Shown: positions 8,275-16,119 of the stretch, piece by piece
Layout: each line of letters begins with the position of its first letter
How positions within the stretch are numbered: the stretch's first letter is position 1
DNA from: RGIG3701 sp030530205
GTDB lineage: Bacteria > Planctomycetota > Planctomycetia > Pirellulales > Thermoguttaceae
DNA: 64,000 nucleotides
Reading direction: 5' to 3'
NCBI GenBank assembly: GCA_030530205.1
Contig: JAUMVK010000009.1
Span: forward strand, 49,343-113,342
Notes under the pieces: model-generated
What the model saw: only the letters and a program-made list of their open reading frames with translations
What the model was told of the DNA's origin: nothing
Databases searched by the model: none
Translations under genes and position numbers: made by a program

Positions 8275-9249
8275 ATGGATATTTTGAAACTTGCAGACGA
8301 GATCATCGCAGGCAGACGAATAAGCCGCGGTGAAGAGATGGATTTTTTTATTACGGCCGACCTGAAAAATCTTTGTGACGGCGCGAACCGGATCCGAAAA
8401 CATTTTTGCGGAAATAGGGTCGATCTTTGCAGCATCATCAACGCCAAAAGCGGGAAATGCTCCGAAAATTGCCGTTTCTGCGCCCAGTCGGCTCACAACT
8501 GCACGGGCATCAGCGAGTACCCGTTTTTAGCCCCCGAAACCATCCTGAACGAGTGCCGGCACAACGAGGAGCGCGGGGTCCACCGCTTTTCGATCGTCAC
8601 CGCGGGCCGCACGCTCAGCGCCGCCGATTTTGAAAAAACGGTCCAAGCGTTCACCCTGCTGAGCCGTGAGACGAAAATGCAACTCTGCGGGTCCCTCGGC
8701 CTGCTCACGGACGAACAGTTCCGCCGGCTTCGTGCGGCCGGGGTCAGCCGGTTCCACTGTAACATCGAGACGTCACGCCGCAATTTCCCGAACATCTGCA
8801 CGACCCACACGTACGACGACAAAATTGCGTGCCTCAAACGCGCTAAAGCGGTGGGCTTTGAGCTTTGCTCCGGCGGGATCATCGGCATGGGCGAGACGTG
8901 GGAGGACCGGATCGATATGGCGGTAAGTCTAGCAGAAATCGGGGTGAGTTCCATCCCGATCAACACGCTAACGCCGATCAAGGGCACACCGCTGGAGAAT
9001 CTTCCGCGCCTGACCGAAGAGGAGGTTTTGCGCACGGTCGCGATTTTCCGGTTCATCGTCCCGGAAGCGGACATTCGCCTGGCGGCCGGCCGCAATTTCA
9101 TGACGAACTGCGGGGAAGAAGCGTTTCTTTCCGGCGCGAACTCGACGATCACCGGCGACATGCTCACGACTACCGGAAACGACATTCAGGGGGACGTGCA
9201 AATGCTGAAAAACCTCGGCTTTGAGGTGGAAAAGAAGAAAGATTCATGA
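8275..9249 (+). CDS. bioB: Biotin synthase
   Basis: A 324-residue radical-SAM enzyme that inserts sulfur into dethiobiotin, the last step of biotin synthesis. The SAM-cluster cysteines are C62, C66 and C69 in CSENCRFCAQS. The strand motifs CSGGIIGMGETWEDR (near 200) and IPINTLTPIKGTP (near 228) match BioB, as does a C-terminal RLAAGRNFM carrying the Arg for the 2Fe-2S cluster. A ribosome-binding site (TGAGGT) precedes the ATG. The stop overlaps the bioD start by 4 bases (ATGA), so translation is coupled. It is the first gene of a three-gene biotin operon. Confidence 0.96.
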   Translation: MDILKLADEIIAGRRISRGEEMDFFITADLKNLCDGANRIRKHFCGNRVDLCSIINAKSGKCSENCRFCAQSAHNCTGISEYPFLAPETILNECRHNEERGVHRFSIVTAGRTLSAADFEKTVQAFTLLSRETKMQLCGSLGLLTDEQFRRLRAAGVSRFHCNIETSRRNFPNICTTHTYDDKIACLKRAKAVGFELCSGGIIGMGETWEDRIDMAVSLAEIGVSSIPINTLTPIKGTPLENLPRLTEEEVLRTVAIFRFIVPEADIRLAAGRNFMTNCGEEAFLSGANSTITGDMLTTTGNDIQGDVQMLKNLGFEVEKKKDS

Positions 9250-9929
9250 GCAAAAGTTTATTCGTCACCGGCACGGGCACGGAGGTGGGTAAAACCTACA
9301 TCACCGCCCTGCTGCTGAAAAAACTCCACGAAAGCGGCTTCCGCTGCGCCTACTTCAAAGCGGCGATGAGCGGCAACGACCGCGCCCCGGACGGCACACT
9401 GATCCCTGGCGACGCACGGCACGTCCGGCAGGTTTCGGGCATTTCCCAGCCGCTGGAGACGATGTGCCCGTTTGTTTACGAAACGGCGGTCTCGCCGCAT
9501 CTCGCGGCCCGGCTGGAGGGAAATCCGTTCGAGCTGGAAACCGTAAAAGCCGGCTTTGACCGCCTCACGACCCGGTACGATTACATCATTGCGGAGGGAA
9601 GCGGCGGAATCGTCTGCCCGCTGCGTTACGACGAGAAGAAGATTTTCCTCGAAGACGTGATCTCCGCGCTGAAAATGCCGTGCCTGATCGTCGCCGACGC
9701 CGGGCTGGGGACGATCAACAGCGTGGTCCTGACCGTCGAATACATGAAAGCCCGAGGTCTGGTGGTCAAGGGAATCATTTTCAACCACTTCCATCCGGGA
9801 GACGTCATGGAGGAGGATAATAAAATCATGTGCGAGGAACTGACCGGCCTGCCCGTACTGGCCTGCGTGGAGGAAAACGCCGCGGACCTGAACCTCGACG
9901 CCGCGTTTCTGGCAGCACTTTGTGAATAG
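9246..9929 (+). CDS. bioD: Dethiobiotin synthetase
   Basis: A 227-residue ATP-dependent carboxylase-type enzyme that closes the ureido ring of dethiobiotin from 7,8-diaminopelargonate and CO2. The P-loop TGTGTEVGKT lies at residues 8-17. EGSGGIVCPLRYDE (near 119) is the conserved acidic/glycine loop, and VADAGLGTINSVVLT (near 150) matches the BioD core. It starts inside the bioB stop and is followed after 9 bases by bioA, whose AGGAGA ribosome-binding site overlaps the bioD stop region. Length is normal. Confidence 0.95.
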   Translation: MSKSLFVTGTGTEVGKTYITALLLKKLHESGFRCAYFKAAMSGNDRAPDGTLIPGDARHVRQVSGISQPLETMCPFVYETAVSPHLAARLEGNPFELETVKAGFDRLTTRYDYIIAEGSGGIVCPLRYDEKKIFLEDVISALKMPCLIVADAGLGTINSVVLTVEYMKARGLVVKGIIFNHFHPGDVMEEDNKIMCEELTGLPVLACVEENAADLNLDAAFLAALCE

Positions 9930-9938
9930 GAGAAAAGA

Positions 9939-11141
9939 ATGATCTGGTACCCATACGCCCAGATGAAAACACTGGAACCGCCCATCAAGATCCGCTCGGC
10001 TCAGGGCGTTCATCTTTACACTGAGGACGGTCTGGACCTGATCGACTCGATCTCGTCGTGGTGGTGCGTCATTCACGGCTACAACCACCCCGAAATCAAC
10101 CAGGCCATCACGGAGCAGCTCGGCAAATTCGCCCACGTGATGCTCGGCGGCCTGACGCATGAACCCGTGCAAAAGCTCTCCGAAAAACTGGCGGCGTGGC
10201 TTCCAGGGGACCTCGACTACTGCTTTTTCTCCGACTCGGGCAGCGTCGCGGTCGAAGTCGCCCTGAAAATGGCCCAGCAGTTCAACTTTAACCGGGGGTC
10301 GGACCGAAACGTTATCCTCGCCCTCAAGCACGCCTACCACGGCGACACGTTCAAGGCGATGGAGGTCGGCGACGACGAGGACTACCACTTCGCCTTCGGA
10401 AACTCCAACGAGAAAAAGAGTGGCGTCGTTCACATTCCGACCGAAATTTCGGCCCTTGAGGACGCTTTCGAGCGGTACGGCCGGCAGTTGAGCTGCTTCA
10501 TTGTCGAGCCGCTGCTCCAGGGCGCGGGCGGGATGCGCATGTACGACGTTTCGTTCCTCGAACGGGCCCGGACCCTTTGCGACGAAAACGACGTTCTGCT
10601 CATCTTTGACGAGGTGGCGACGGGCTTCGGAAGGACCGGAAACCGCTTCGTGGCCGACCTGGTCCTGCCCGATATTCTGGTGCTTGGAAAGGCGCTGACC
10701 GGCGGCTACATCGGCCACGCCGTCACGGTCGCAAATCAGCGGGTCTGGAAAGGTTTCTGGAGTGACGATCCAACGCATGCCCTCATGCACGGCCCGACGT
10801 TTATGGGGAACGCCCTCGCCTGCACCGCGGCCCTGAAATCGATCGAGCTGTTCGAGAAGGGAAACTACCTCGAAAAGATCCGCCGGATCGAAGAGATCAC
10901 GAAGCTCGAAATGAGCGGTTTCACCTCGCCGGAAATCAAAGAAGTGCGCATCATGGGGGGCTGCGTCTGCGTCGAGGTCCACGACTCCAAAACCCTCCAG
11001 GGCTTCCGCCAGTTCGCGATGGAACGGGGCGTGCTGAGCCGGCCGTTCCTGAAATACATGTACGCGATGGTCCCGTACATCATCGAAGAACGGGAGCTTG
11101 TACAAGTGCTTGACTCGATGAAGGCATGGTTTTGTCGCTAA
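9939..11141 (+). CDS. bioA: Adenosylmethionine-8-amino-7-oxononanoate aminotransferase
   Basis: A 400-residue class III PLP aminotransferase that makes 7,8-diaminopelargonate from KAPA. Recognisable blocks are DSISSWWCVIHGYNHPEI (near residue 29), SDSGSVAVEVALKMA (near 97), the PLP aspartate in IFDEVATGFGRTG (near 222) and the Schiff-base lysine in LGKALTGGYIGHA (about K251). The WWCVIHGY block is characteristic of BioA rather than other class III enzymes. AGGAGA precedes the ATG. The stop overlaps the convergent RtcR-like gene by 4 bases. bioF, bioC and bioH are absent here, so the operon covers only the last three steps. Confidence 0.94.
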   Translation: MIWYPYAQMKTLEPPIKIRSAQGVHLYTEDGLDLIDSISSWWCVIHGYNHPEINQAITEQLGKFAHVMLGGLTHEPVQKLSEKLAAWLPGDLDYCFFSDSGSVAVEVALKMAQQFNFNRGSDRNVILALKHAYHGDTFKAMEVGDDEDYHFAFGNSNEKKSGVVHIPTEISALEDAFERYGRQLSCFIVEPLLQGAGGMRMYDVSFLERARTLCDENDVLLIFDEVATGFGRTGNRFVADLVLPDILVLGKALTGGYIGHAVTVANQRVWKGFWSDDPTHALMHGPTFMGNALACTAALKSIELFEKGNYLEKIRRIEEITKLEMSGFTSPEIKEVRIMGGCVCVEVHDSKTLQGFRQFAMERGVLSRPFLKYMYAMVPYIIEERELVQVLDSMKAWFCR

Positions 11142-12142
11142 TGCAGGTCTTTATCCGCCGCCGACTGAATATCATCCCAACCGATGCCGAATTTTTTGAG
11201 GTATTTGCGGAGCCGGTCTGAGTCGTTCGTCGTGGTCTTTTCCAGACGCGACGCGGAAAAGAGAATGCGCCCTGCTTCCGAGAAATTCTGGACGTGCCGG
11301 CAAACCCACAGAACGTCGGCGAGCTGGGAACGGTCGAAACGGTCCAATGCGTTCCAGGGTTCTTTACCCAAGACATTTTGTGCGAAGACTTGAGCCGTGC
11401 TCTCAAGATTTTCAGGGAGACGAATGACAGGTGGCTGACCAGCCCAACGAAGTTTCAGACGAGCGATCTCCGCCGCTGCGATTTCAGGAGTGATCTTTCC
11501 ATCTGATGACTCAAGAAAAGCCAGTCCTGACATGCGTGAAATGGACGCGCGCAGGTCCCGGAAATTCCCAGTCCAAACGGCTTCCGGAGACTCCGCGAAA
11601 CGCAAATATTTTTGAAAGCCCGCTTCTGTAAAAATGGCAGTCTTTCCCGCTTTTTCAGACCAAAAATTCAGTTCCTGCTCGATCAACTCGGGCAAATCTT
11701 CCGGACGATGCGCCAACGCCGGGATGTGAAATGTCCAGACGCTCAGCGTGGCCTGAAGATCCGGCAGAAAAACGGGCTTTTCATCCGACTGATTTTCTGT
11801 CAGGGACACCCATACCTTCATGGTTGGATTTGCGTCCAGGAAAGAAATCAGTTTGGCTTGCGAAACGGTTGAAAGACTTTCAATTCCTCGCAAAAAAAGG
11901 ACTCTTTTCCTTTTTTGCTTTTCGGGCGGTTTTTCAGAAAATTTTTCAAAGAAAGGATCTGCCGCGCAGTTGATTTCAAAGAAAAGCGCTTTTTCTGTCC
12001 CCAATTTCCGGGCGAGCGTACTCTTCCCTGTTCCTGCAGCACCGATGAGTAAAATCGGGTCGAGCGTCTCCTGGGCTGCGAACTCCAAAAGGCGCAGGGT
12101 TTCGAGAAACTCAGGCTGGCGCGTCACGAAATCAGTTTTCAT
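11138..12142 (-). CDS. RtcR-like AAA+ protein lacking the N-terminal sensor domain
   Basis: A 334-residue protein matching the AAA and C-terminal part of RtcR, the sigma54 activator of the RtcBA RNA-repair operon. The Walker A is IGAAGTGKST (near residue 34). The segments LATLSVWTFHIPAL-type, FAESPEAVWTGNFRDLRAS and the C-terminal NDSDRLRKYLKKFGIGWDDI are RtcR-specific. Three parts are missing or altered. The roughly 180-residue CARF sensor is absent, the GAFTGA loop region is deleted (NCAADPFF leads straight into a Lys/Arg-rich linker), and Walker B reads VLFLRGIESL instead of acidic LLFLDEI. Activation of sigma54 is therefore doubtful. The ATG at 12142 is chosen because GAGG precedes it by 6 bases. 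It overlaps the glycosyltransferase stop by 11 bases. No rtcB or rtcA is in the window. Confidence 0.75.
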   Translation of the reverse strand: MKTDFVTRQPEFLETLRLLEFAAQETLDPILLIGAAGTGKSTLARKLGTEKALFFEINCAADPFFEKFSEKPPEKQKRKRVLFLRGIESLSTVSQAKLISFLDANPTMKVWVSLTENQSDEKPVFLPDLQATLSVWTFHIPALAHRPEDLPELIEQELNFWSEKAGKTAIFTEAGFQKYLRFAESPEAVWTGNFRDLRASISRMSGLAFLESSDGKITPEIAAAEIARLKLRWAGQPPVIRLPENLESTAQVFAQNVLGKEPWNALDRFDRSQLADVLWVCRHVQNFSEAGRILFSASRLEKTTTNDSDRLRKYLKKFGIGWDDIQSAADKDLH

Positions 12143-12860
12143 TCCAAACCTCACGGAACCAGGGGGTCGGACGAACCGAGCGCAGGAAATTCGGCGAGTG
12201 CCAGCCGTTCACGATTTCGTCGGGATTGGGCCGGCCGTGAAAGACCAGAACGCGCGTTTCCGCTCCCGGGTGCTTTGCTGGTTGGAAGTAGCCGAGCGGG
12301 AAAGTCGGAAGGCAGTGGCATTTGAAACTCTTGCACCAGTTTTCGTCCCAATATTCAAGCAAACCGTGTTCTTTCAGCCACCACGAAAGATAAGCCTGTT
12401 CATTCCGGTGCGAGGCATATACTTCCCGAGTATGGGTCAAATAGTAATCCAGAATCCCGGTAAACTGGCCGATCTCGAAGCGGAAAACGCTGGAATTGCC
12501 AATGTAGTTGTTCAGGTTCCAATCGTTGATGATACGAAACTTCCCCGGCACATCAAAAAAATCATCGAGAGGTCCCATTATGACCAGATCCAGGTCGAGA
12601 AACAGCGCGTTTCCTTTCAAATCTGCCAGTTCTTTTTGATAGACGGTCAGTTTTCTCCAGCCTCGTTCGGGGAGACTGGGATCCAGGTCCAGCGTTGGCA
12701 GAGGCTCAGTCCGTACAGAAGGCTCAATCCCCCGCGGATCATCCGTAAAACAAACGAGCTGATAATCGCGGTGCATATTGCGCCGGACCATGGCTGCCAG
12801 TCGGTTTACGTATTCCGGGCCGAACTTCGTGCCCCACTTCATGCAGATGATGTTTTCCAT
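12132..12860 (-). CDS. Glycosyltransferase (GT-A type, GT8-like)
   Basis: A 242-residue soluble protein. An early VNRLAAMVRRN helix and YQLVCFTDDPRGI strand are followed by GNALFLDLDLVIMGPLDDFF, in which DLD is the probable metal-binding DxD motif (near residue 90), then SSVFRFEIGQF and RNEQAYLSWWLKE. The C-terminal VLVFHGRPNP contributes a second metal/nucleotide-site His. This is the layout of small GT-A glycosyltransferases that act on sugar nucleotides; donor and acceptor are unknown. A heptamer-repeat hairpin sits directly upstream and no Shine-Dalgarno is visible. The gene overlaps the RtcR-like gene downstream by 11 bases. Confidence 0.7.
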   Translation of the reverse strand: MENIICMKWGTKFGPEYVNRLAAMVRRNMHRDYQLVCFTDDPRGIEPSVRTEPLPTLDLDPSLPERGWRKLTVYQKELADLKGNALFLDLDLVIMGPLDDFFDVPGKFRIINDWNLNNYIGNSSVFRFEIGQFTGILDYYLTHTREVYASHRNEQAYLSWWLKEHGLLEYWDENWCKSFKCHCLPTFPLGYFQPAKHPGAETRVLVFHGRPNPDEIVNGWHSPNFLRSVRPTPWFREVWNEN

Positions 12861-12866
12861 AAACTC

Positions 12867-12940
12867 ATGAATTCTGAATTACGAATCGTGAATTACGAAC
12901 CAGAGAACCAGTTCATAATTCACAATTCATAATTCATAAT
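12867..12940. repeat. Heptamer-repeat inverted pair (hairpin)
   Basis: Arms at 12867-12900 (ATGAATT/TGAATTACGAA units) and 12911-12940 (reverse complement, TTCATAATT units) are separated by about 10 bases. The element occupies the space between the TIM-barrel isomerase stop and the glycosyltransferase start. Confidence 0.85.
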
Positions 12941-12947
12941 CAAAAAA

Positions 12948-13793
12948 TCATCCCCAGACTTCCTTTTTCAGACTCTCGATCAGTTCCATCGCCTGGGAGA
13001 TCTCGGCTTTCTGGCGTTCCGGTTCGGCCGGGATTTCGCGCTCGATCGTGAGCGGGCCTTCGTAGCCGATCTCCTTCAGGGTTTCAAGGAAGGCTTTCGC
13101 GTTCACGTCGCCCGTCCCGAACGGAACCTCGCAGCCCCAAGTGTCGCCCGGTTTGTCGGACCATTTCGCGTCTTTGCAGTGGCAGCTGCGCACGTATTTC
13201 CCGAGTTTTTTCAGGGCCGGGATCGGTTCGCCGGAGCCGTACAGGATCATGTTGGCCGGGTCGAAATTGATGAAAATATTATCGCGGCCAACGTCCTGAA
13301 GGAACTGGAGCAGACCGTCGGCTTTTTCCTGACCGGTTTCCAGATGGAACGCCTGGCCCTGGGCTTTCAGGTAGTCGGCCAGCTCAGCCAGCGTCGCGAC
13401 CAGGTCACGGTAGTCGTCCGAGTCGGTTTCGTGAGGGATGAACCCGATGTGGATCCCGATCCGGTCGCAGCCGAGGACTTTGGCGAAGTCGGCGATCTCG
13501 CGGATCTCCTGCTTGCGTTCGGCCCGAAGATCAGGCGGAACCAGACCGATCGTTTCGCGGGTTTTCTGGATGGTGGCGTAGCTTTCGCCTTTGAAATCGC
13601 AGAACACGACGGTGATTTTCACGCCGATTTCATTCAGTTTCTCGATGAACTTTTTCGCGTTTTCTTCCGTTCGCATTTCCTTGTGTGGGCAACAGAGCTG
13701 GACCGTGTGGATCCCCAGCTCCTTCACGACTTCCAGACGCACGCCAAGCCCTGCGCCAATGCTTGCAAAAACACCAATCGGGTATTTATCCAT
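12948..13793 (-). CDS. Sugar phosphate isomerase/epimerase-like TIM-barrel protein
   Basis: A 281-residue member of the xylose-isomerase-like TIM-barrel superfamily (AP_endonuc_2 type). The barrel strands are readable: IHTVQLCCP, KITVVFCDFKGE, CDRIGIHIGFIP, AFHLETGQEKADGLL (metal-binding Glu), IFINFDPANMILYGSG (metal-binding Asp), VRSCHCKDAKW (metal-binding His) and LTIEREI (final Glu). These fit a divalent-metal isomerase or epimerase of a ketose or inositol-type substrate; the exact substrate is not decidable. AAAGGA precedes the ATG by about 7 bases, and a near-consensus promoter lies at 13910-13938. Confidence 0.85.
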   Translation of the reverse strand: MDKYPIGVFASIGAGLGVRLEVVKELGIHTVQLCCPHKEMRTEENAKKFIEKLNEIGVKITVVFCDFKGESYATIQKTRETIGLVPPDLRAERKQEIREIADFAKVLGCDRIGIHIGFIPHETDSDDYRDLVATLAELADYLKAQGQAFHLETGQEKADGLLQFLQDVGRDNIFINFDPANMILYGSGEPIPALKKLGKYVRSCHCKDAKWSDKPGDTWGCEVPFGTGDVNAKAFLETLKEIGYEGPLTIEREIPAEPERQKAEISQAMELIESLKKEVWG

Positions 13794-13821
13794 GGTTGAT
13801 TCCTTTATTAAAGGGGGTGGA

Positions 13822-13857
13822 AATAATTATAATTACGAATTTTGAATTATGAATTAG
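13822..13857. repeat. Single heptamer-repeat arm
   Basis: A run of AATTA/TGAATTA-type units without an opposite arm lies in the 5' leader of the TIM-barrel isomerase, between its promoter and start codon. Confidence 0.65.
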
Positions 13858-13909
13858 GGAAGGGGATGGTTTGATCTGGAAGTGGCAGTCCCCGGCAACC
13901 GCTCCGAAT

Positions 13910-13938
13910 ATTTTAACATTTAATGCGTTTTTTGTCAA
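13910..13938 (-). promoter_or_regulatory. Sigma70-type promoter for the TIM-barrel isomerase
   Basis: Minus strand TTGACA (13938-13933), 17-base spacer, TAAAAT (13915-13910). The start codon is about 115 bases downstream. Confidence 0.6.
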
Positions 13939-13946
13939 TACAGGGG

Positions 13947-15905
13947 TCAAAGCGAAAGCAGGTACTCGATCAGATCCTTCTTTTCCTGTTCCGTGAGTTT
14001 CCCGAAATTCCCCTCTGTTTCTCCGTGGCGCCCGACCCAGAGGAGTTCCTCGAGCGTCGTGTACCGGCCGTCATGCAGGTACGGGGCCGTGCGGTACGTC
14101 TCGATGAGCGTCGGCGTGTCGAACATCCCGTCGAAATCCACATCATTCTGAGTCCCCACGTCGTGCATTTTCATGTCGGTGAAATACTCGCCGTGATGGC
14201 ACGCGGAGCAACCGGTTTTCGGGCCGAAAAAGAGCCGCTTGCCTCGTTTGGCCGAGTCAGTCAGGGTCCCGTCCGGGTTCAGCGCGATGCCGGGGATCGG
14301 GCGCAGGGATTTCAAATATTCGTCCACGTCGCAGTATTCCGGCTCGGTCATCCGTTTGAAATGAATGTGCACGAAACCCGCCCGGGTCGCGGCTTCGCCG
14401 GTAGCACGCACGCCCGTGATCATGTTCGGCGGGGTCACGTGCGCGTACAGCATGCTCTTCGTGTTTTTCGGGTTTTCAACGCCATCGTTCAGAAGGTCCC
14501 AGTTGAACCCATCGACGCGGGCGTCCGGGTGGCACGTCACGCACGAATGCCAGTGGTCCAAAGCGCGTTCACCGTCGAAAAAGTCCTTCATCCCCCGGCG
14601 TTTCGCATCCAGCACAGGCGGTTTTTCGCCAAGGGGAAGAATTTCCGGCTGGGTTTCGGTGAGGCTCCGTGCCATTTGCCAGCGGATCCCGGTCTGGGAG
14701 ACCTGAATTCTGCTCGGGTCGTTGATACGGGGAAAAACGGCCAGATTTTCGCTGAAATAACCGGCCGTGACGGTCACTTTTTCGTTCATCGCCAGCGCGT
14801 GGATCCCCGAAAGCTCAGGCATTTTGACCCGTGTGATGGTCGGCGTGAAGGAGCCGACTCCGAAGAAGAAGACGTACTGCGGATTAATGTGGTTCATGTC
14901 GCGGTACATCCGTTCGACGAGTTCCTCCGTGCTAATGAAGCCGATCTCACGATTCCCGCCGATTGCAATGGCAAGTAGTTTTCCATCGGGAGAAACGCGA
15001 ATACTCCACGGATTCGTAAGGCCCTCTTCGTAGGAGTCGATCAAATAGGTACACGTCCCGTTTCGCTCGCGGTCGTAAATCGTGAACCCGTTGCGGTTGG
15101 TCCAACCGCCGAACAACTGGGTCGTGATCGTGCGGTGGTTCCCGTGTGTATGCACCATGAAGACATATTTCCCGTCAGGGGAAACCGTAATATCGCGTAC
15201 ATTGCAGCAGCCGTCCGGGAGCTGATGATTCTGAACCGTTTCGGAGTCGAGGTCCAAAATACTGAAACAGCAAGAGACGGTGGAGCCATTTGAAGGGATG
15301 AGCGGGAGGTGGTTTGCAATGTAAATCTCCTTTTCGTCGGGGGTGACGCACATTGCAACAGGCTCGCGGACGACCGTGAGACATTTCTTTACACCTTGTT
15401 CCCAATGAATTTCTGTTTTATCTTGATTTTGATTCAGATCGAAAAGAAGAACGTCGCCGTGAAACCGACGGCCAACACATAGCAGATTTCGCTTTTCAGC
15501 GCACACCACACCCCAAGGGGAGTGAATGCCCGTCCAACGCCTTGAGATGGTTTGACTCGGAAGGTCAATTTCCAGAACTTCACCATTCAAAGTGCCGCAA
15601 GTCACAAAGAGGCGATCTCCGCTGAGGCACATCCGGTTGGGGGTCTGTTCAAGCGGGAGTGAACCGACGACTTTTTTTTGACTGAGAGAGAAGAAATCAA
15701 GGCGTTTTGCATCAATTTCGAGAATGCACAATTCATCGTCAGAAACGAACGCCATTTGTTCAGGGCCGAGGTACTCGCCGGCAGCGCAGAAGATCGGGAC
15801 GTGGGTGACGAAAAGAAGAATGAGAAAAAGGCGCAGACCCATACCGGCGCGTGACCTGACACGGCATTCTATCCTTTTGCACTCTTGAATTCGTTTCGGA
15901 TGCAT
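13947..15905 (-). CDS. Secreted beta-propeller protein with two c-type haem motifs
   Basis: A 652-residue exported protein. A basic N-terminal extension of about 24 residues precedes the hydrophobic signal segment (LRLFLILLFVTHVPIF). The start at 15905 is supported by AGGAG with 7-base spacing. Residues about 45-420 form YVTN-like beta-propeller repeats, such as VSPDGKYVFMVHTHG and VSPDGKLLAIAIGG. The C-terminal third has two haem motifs, CVTCH (near 475) and CSACH (near 570), as in di-haem cytochrome c peroxidase/MauG-like proteins. A periplasmic redox role is likely, but the partner and substrate are unknown. The C-terminal TYRTAPYLHDGRYTTLEEL is typical of this family. Confidence 0.8.
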   Translation of the reverse strand: MHPKRIQECKRIECRVRSRAGMGLRLFLILLFVTHVPIFCAAGEYLGPEQMAFVSDDELCILEIDAKRLDFFSLSQKKVVGSLPLEQTPNRMCLSGDRLFVTCGTLNGEVLEIDLPSQTISRRWTGIHSPWGVVCAEKRNLLCVGRRFHGDVLLFDLNQNQDKTEIHWEQGVKKCLTVVREPVAMCVTPDEKEIYIANHLPLIPSNGSTVSCCFSILDLDSETVQNHQLPDGCCNVRDITVSPDGKYVFMVHTHGNHRTITTQLFGGWTNRNGFTIYDRERNGTCTYLIDSYEEGLTNPWSIRVSPDGKLLAIAIGGNREIGFISTEELVERMYRDMNHINPQYVFFFGVGSFTPTITRVKMPELSGIHALAMNEKVTVTAGYFSENLAVFPRINDPSRIQVSQTGIRWQMARSLTETQPEILPLGEKPPVLDAKRRGMKDFFDGERALDHWHSCVTCHPDARVDGFNWDLLNDGVENPKNTKSMLYAHVTPPNMITGVRATGEAATRAGFVHIHFKRMTEPEYCDVDEYLKSLRPIPGIALNPDGTLTDSAKRGKRLFFGPKTGCSACHHGEYFTDMKMHDVGTQNDVDFDGMFDTPTLIETYRTAPYLHDGRYTTLEELLWVGRHGETEGNFGKLTEQEKKDLIEYLLSL

Positions 15906-16022
15906 ACCCTGCTCCTTTTTTTCATGGCTGGCCTGACTTTCTGAAACTTCATTTTACCACATTCAGGCGAGGGAGAAAAGGGGGAGCGAAAAAAAATCTG
16001 TTCGGCACTTTTTTCTCCCCCC

Positions 16023-16050
16023 TTTACAACGCAAGGGAAAAAGTTATATT
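16023..16050 (+). promoter_or_regulatory. Promoter for the Gfo/Idh/MocA gene at 16120
   Basis: TTTACA, 16-base spacer, TATATT. The 5' leader downstream carries a heptamer array and then GGAGAG before the ATG. Confidence 0.5.
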
Positions 16051-16069
16051 ATAAAGTATGACCTTTGGT

Positions 16070-16103
16070 CAATTCATCATTCAAAATTCATGATTCATAA
16101 TTA
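16070..16103. repeat. Heptamer-repeat array in a 5' leader
   Basis: Consecutive units AATTCAT, CATTCAA, AATTCAT, GATTCAT lie between the promoter and the ribosome-binding site of the oxidoreductase gene. Confidence 0.8.
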
Positions 16104-16119
16104 ACTCAAAGGAGAGATC

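Noticed and set aside
9258..11105. 615-residue minus-strand frame opposite bioD and bioA
   Set aside because: It mirrors two certain biotin genes and has no recognisable domain; long antisense frames are common at this base composition.
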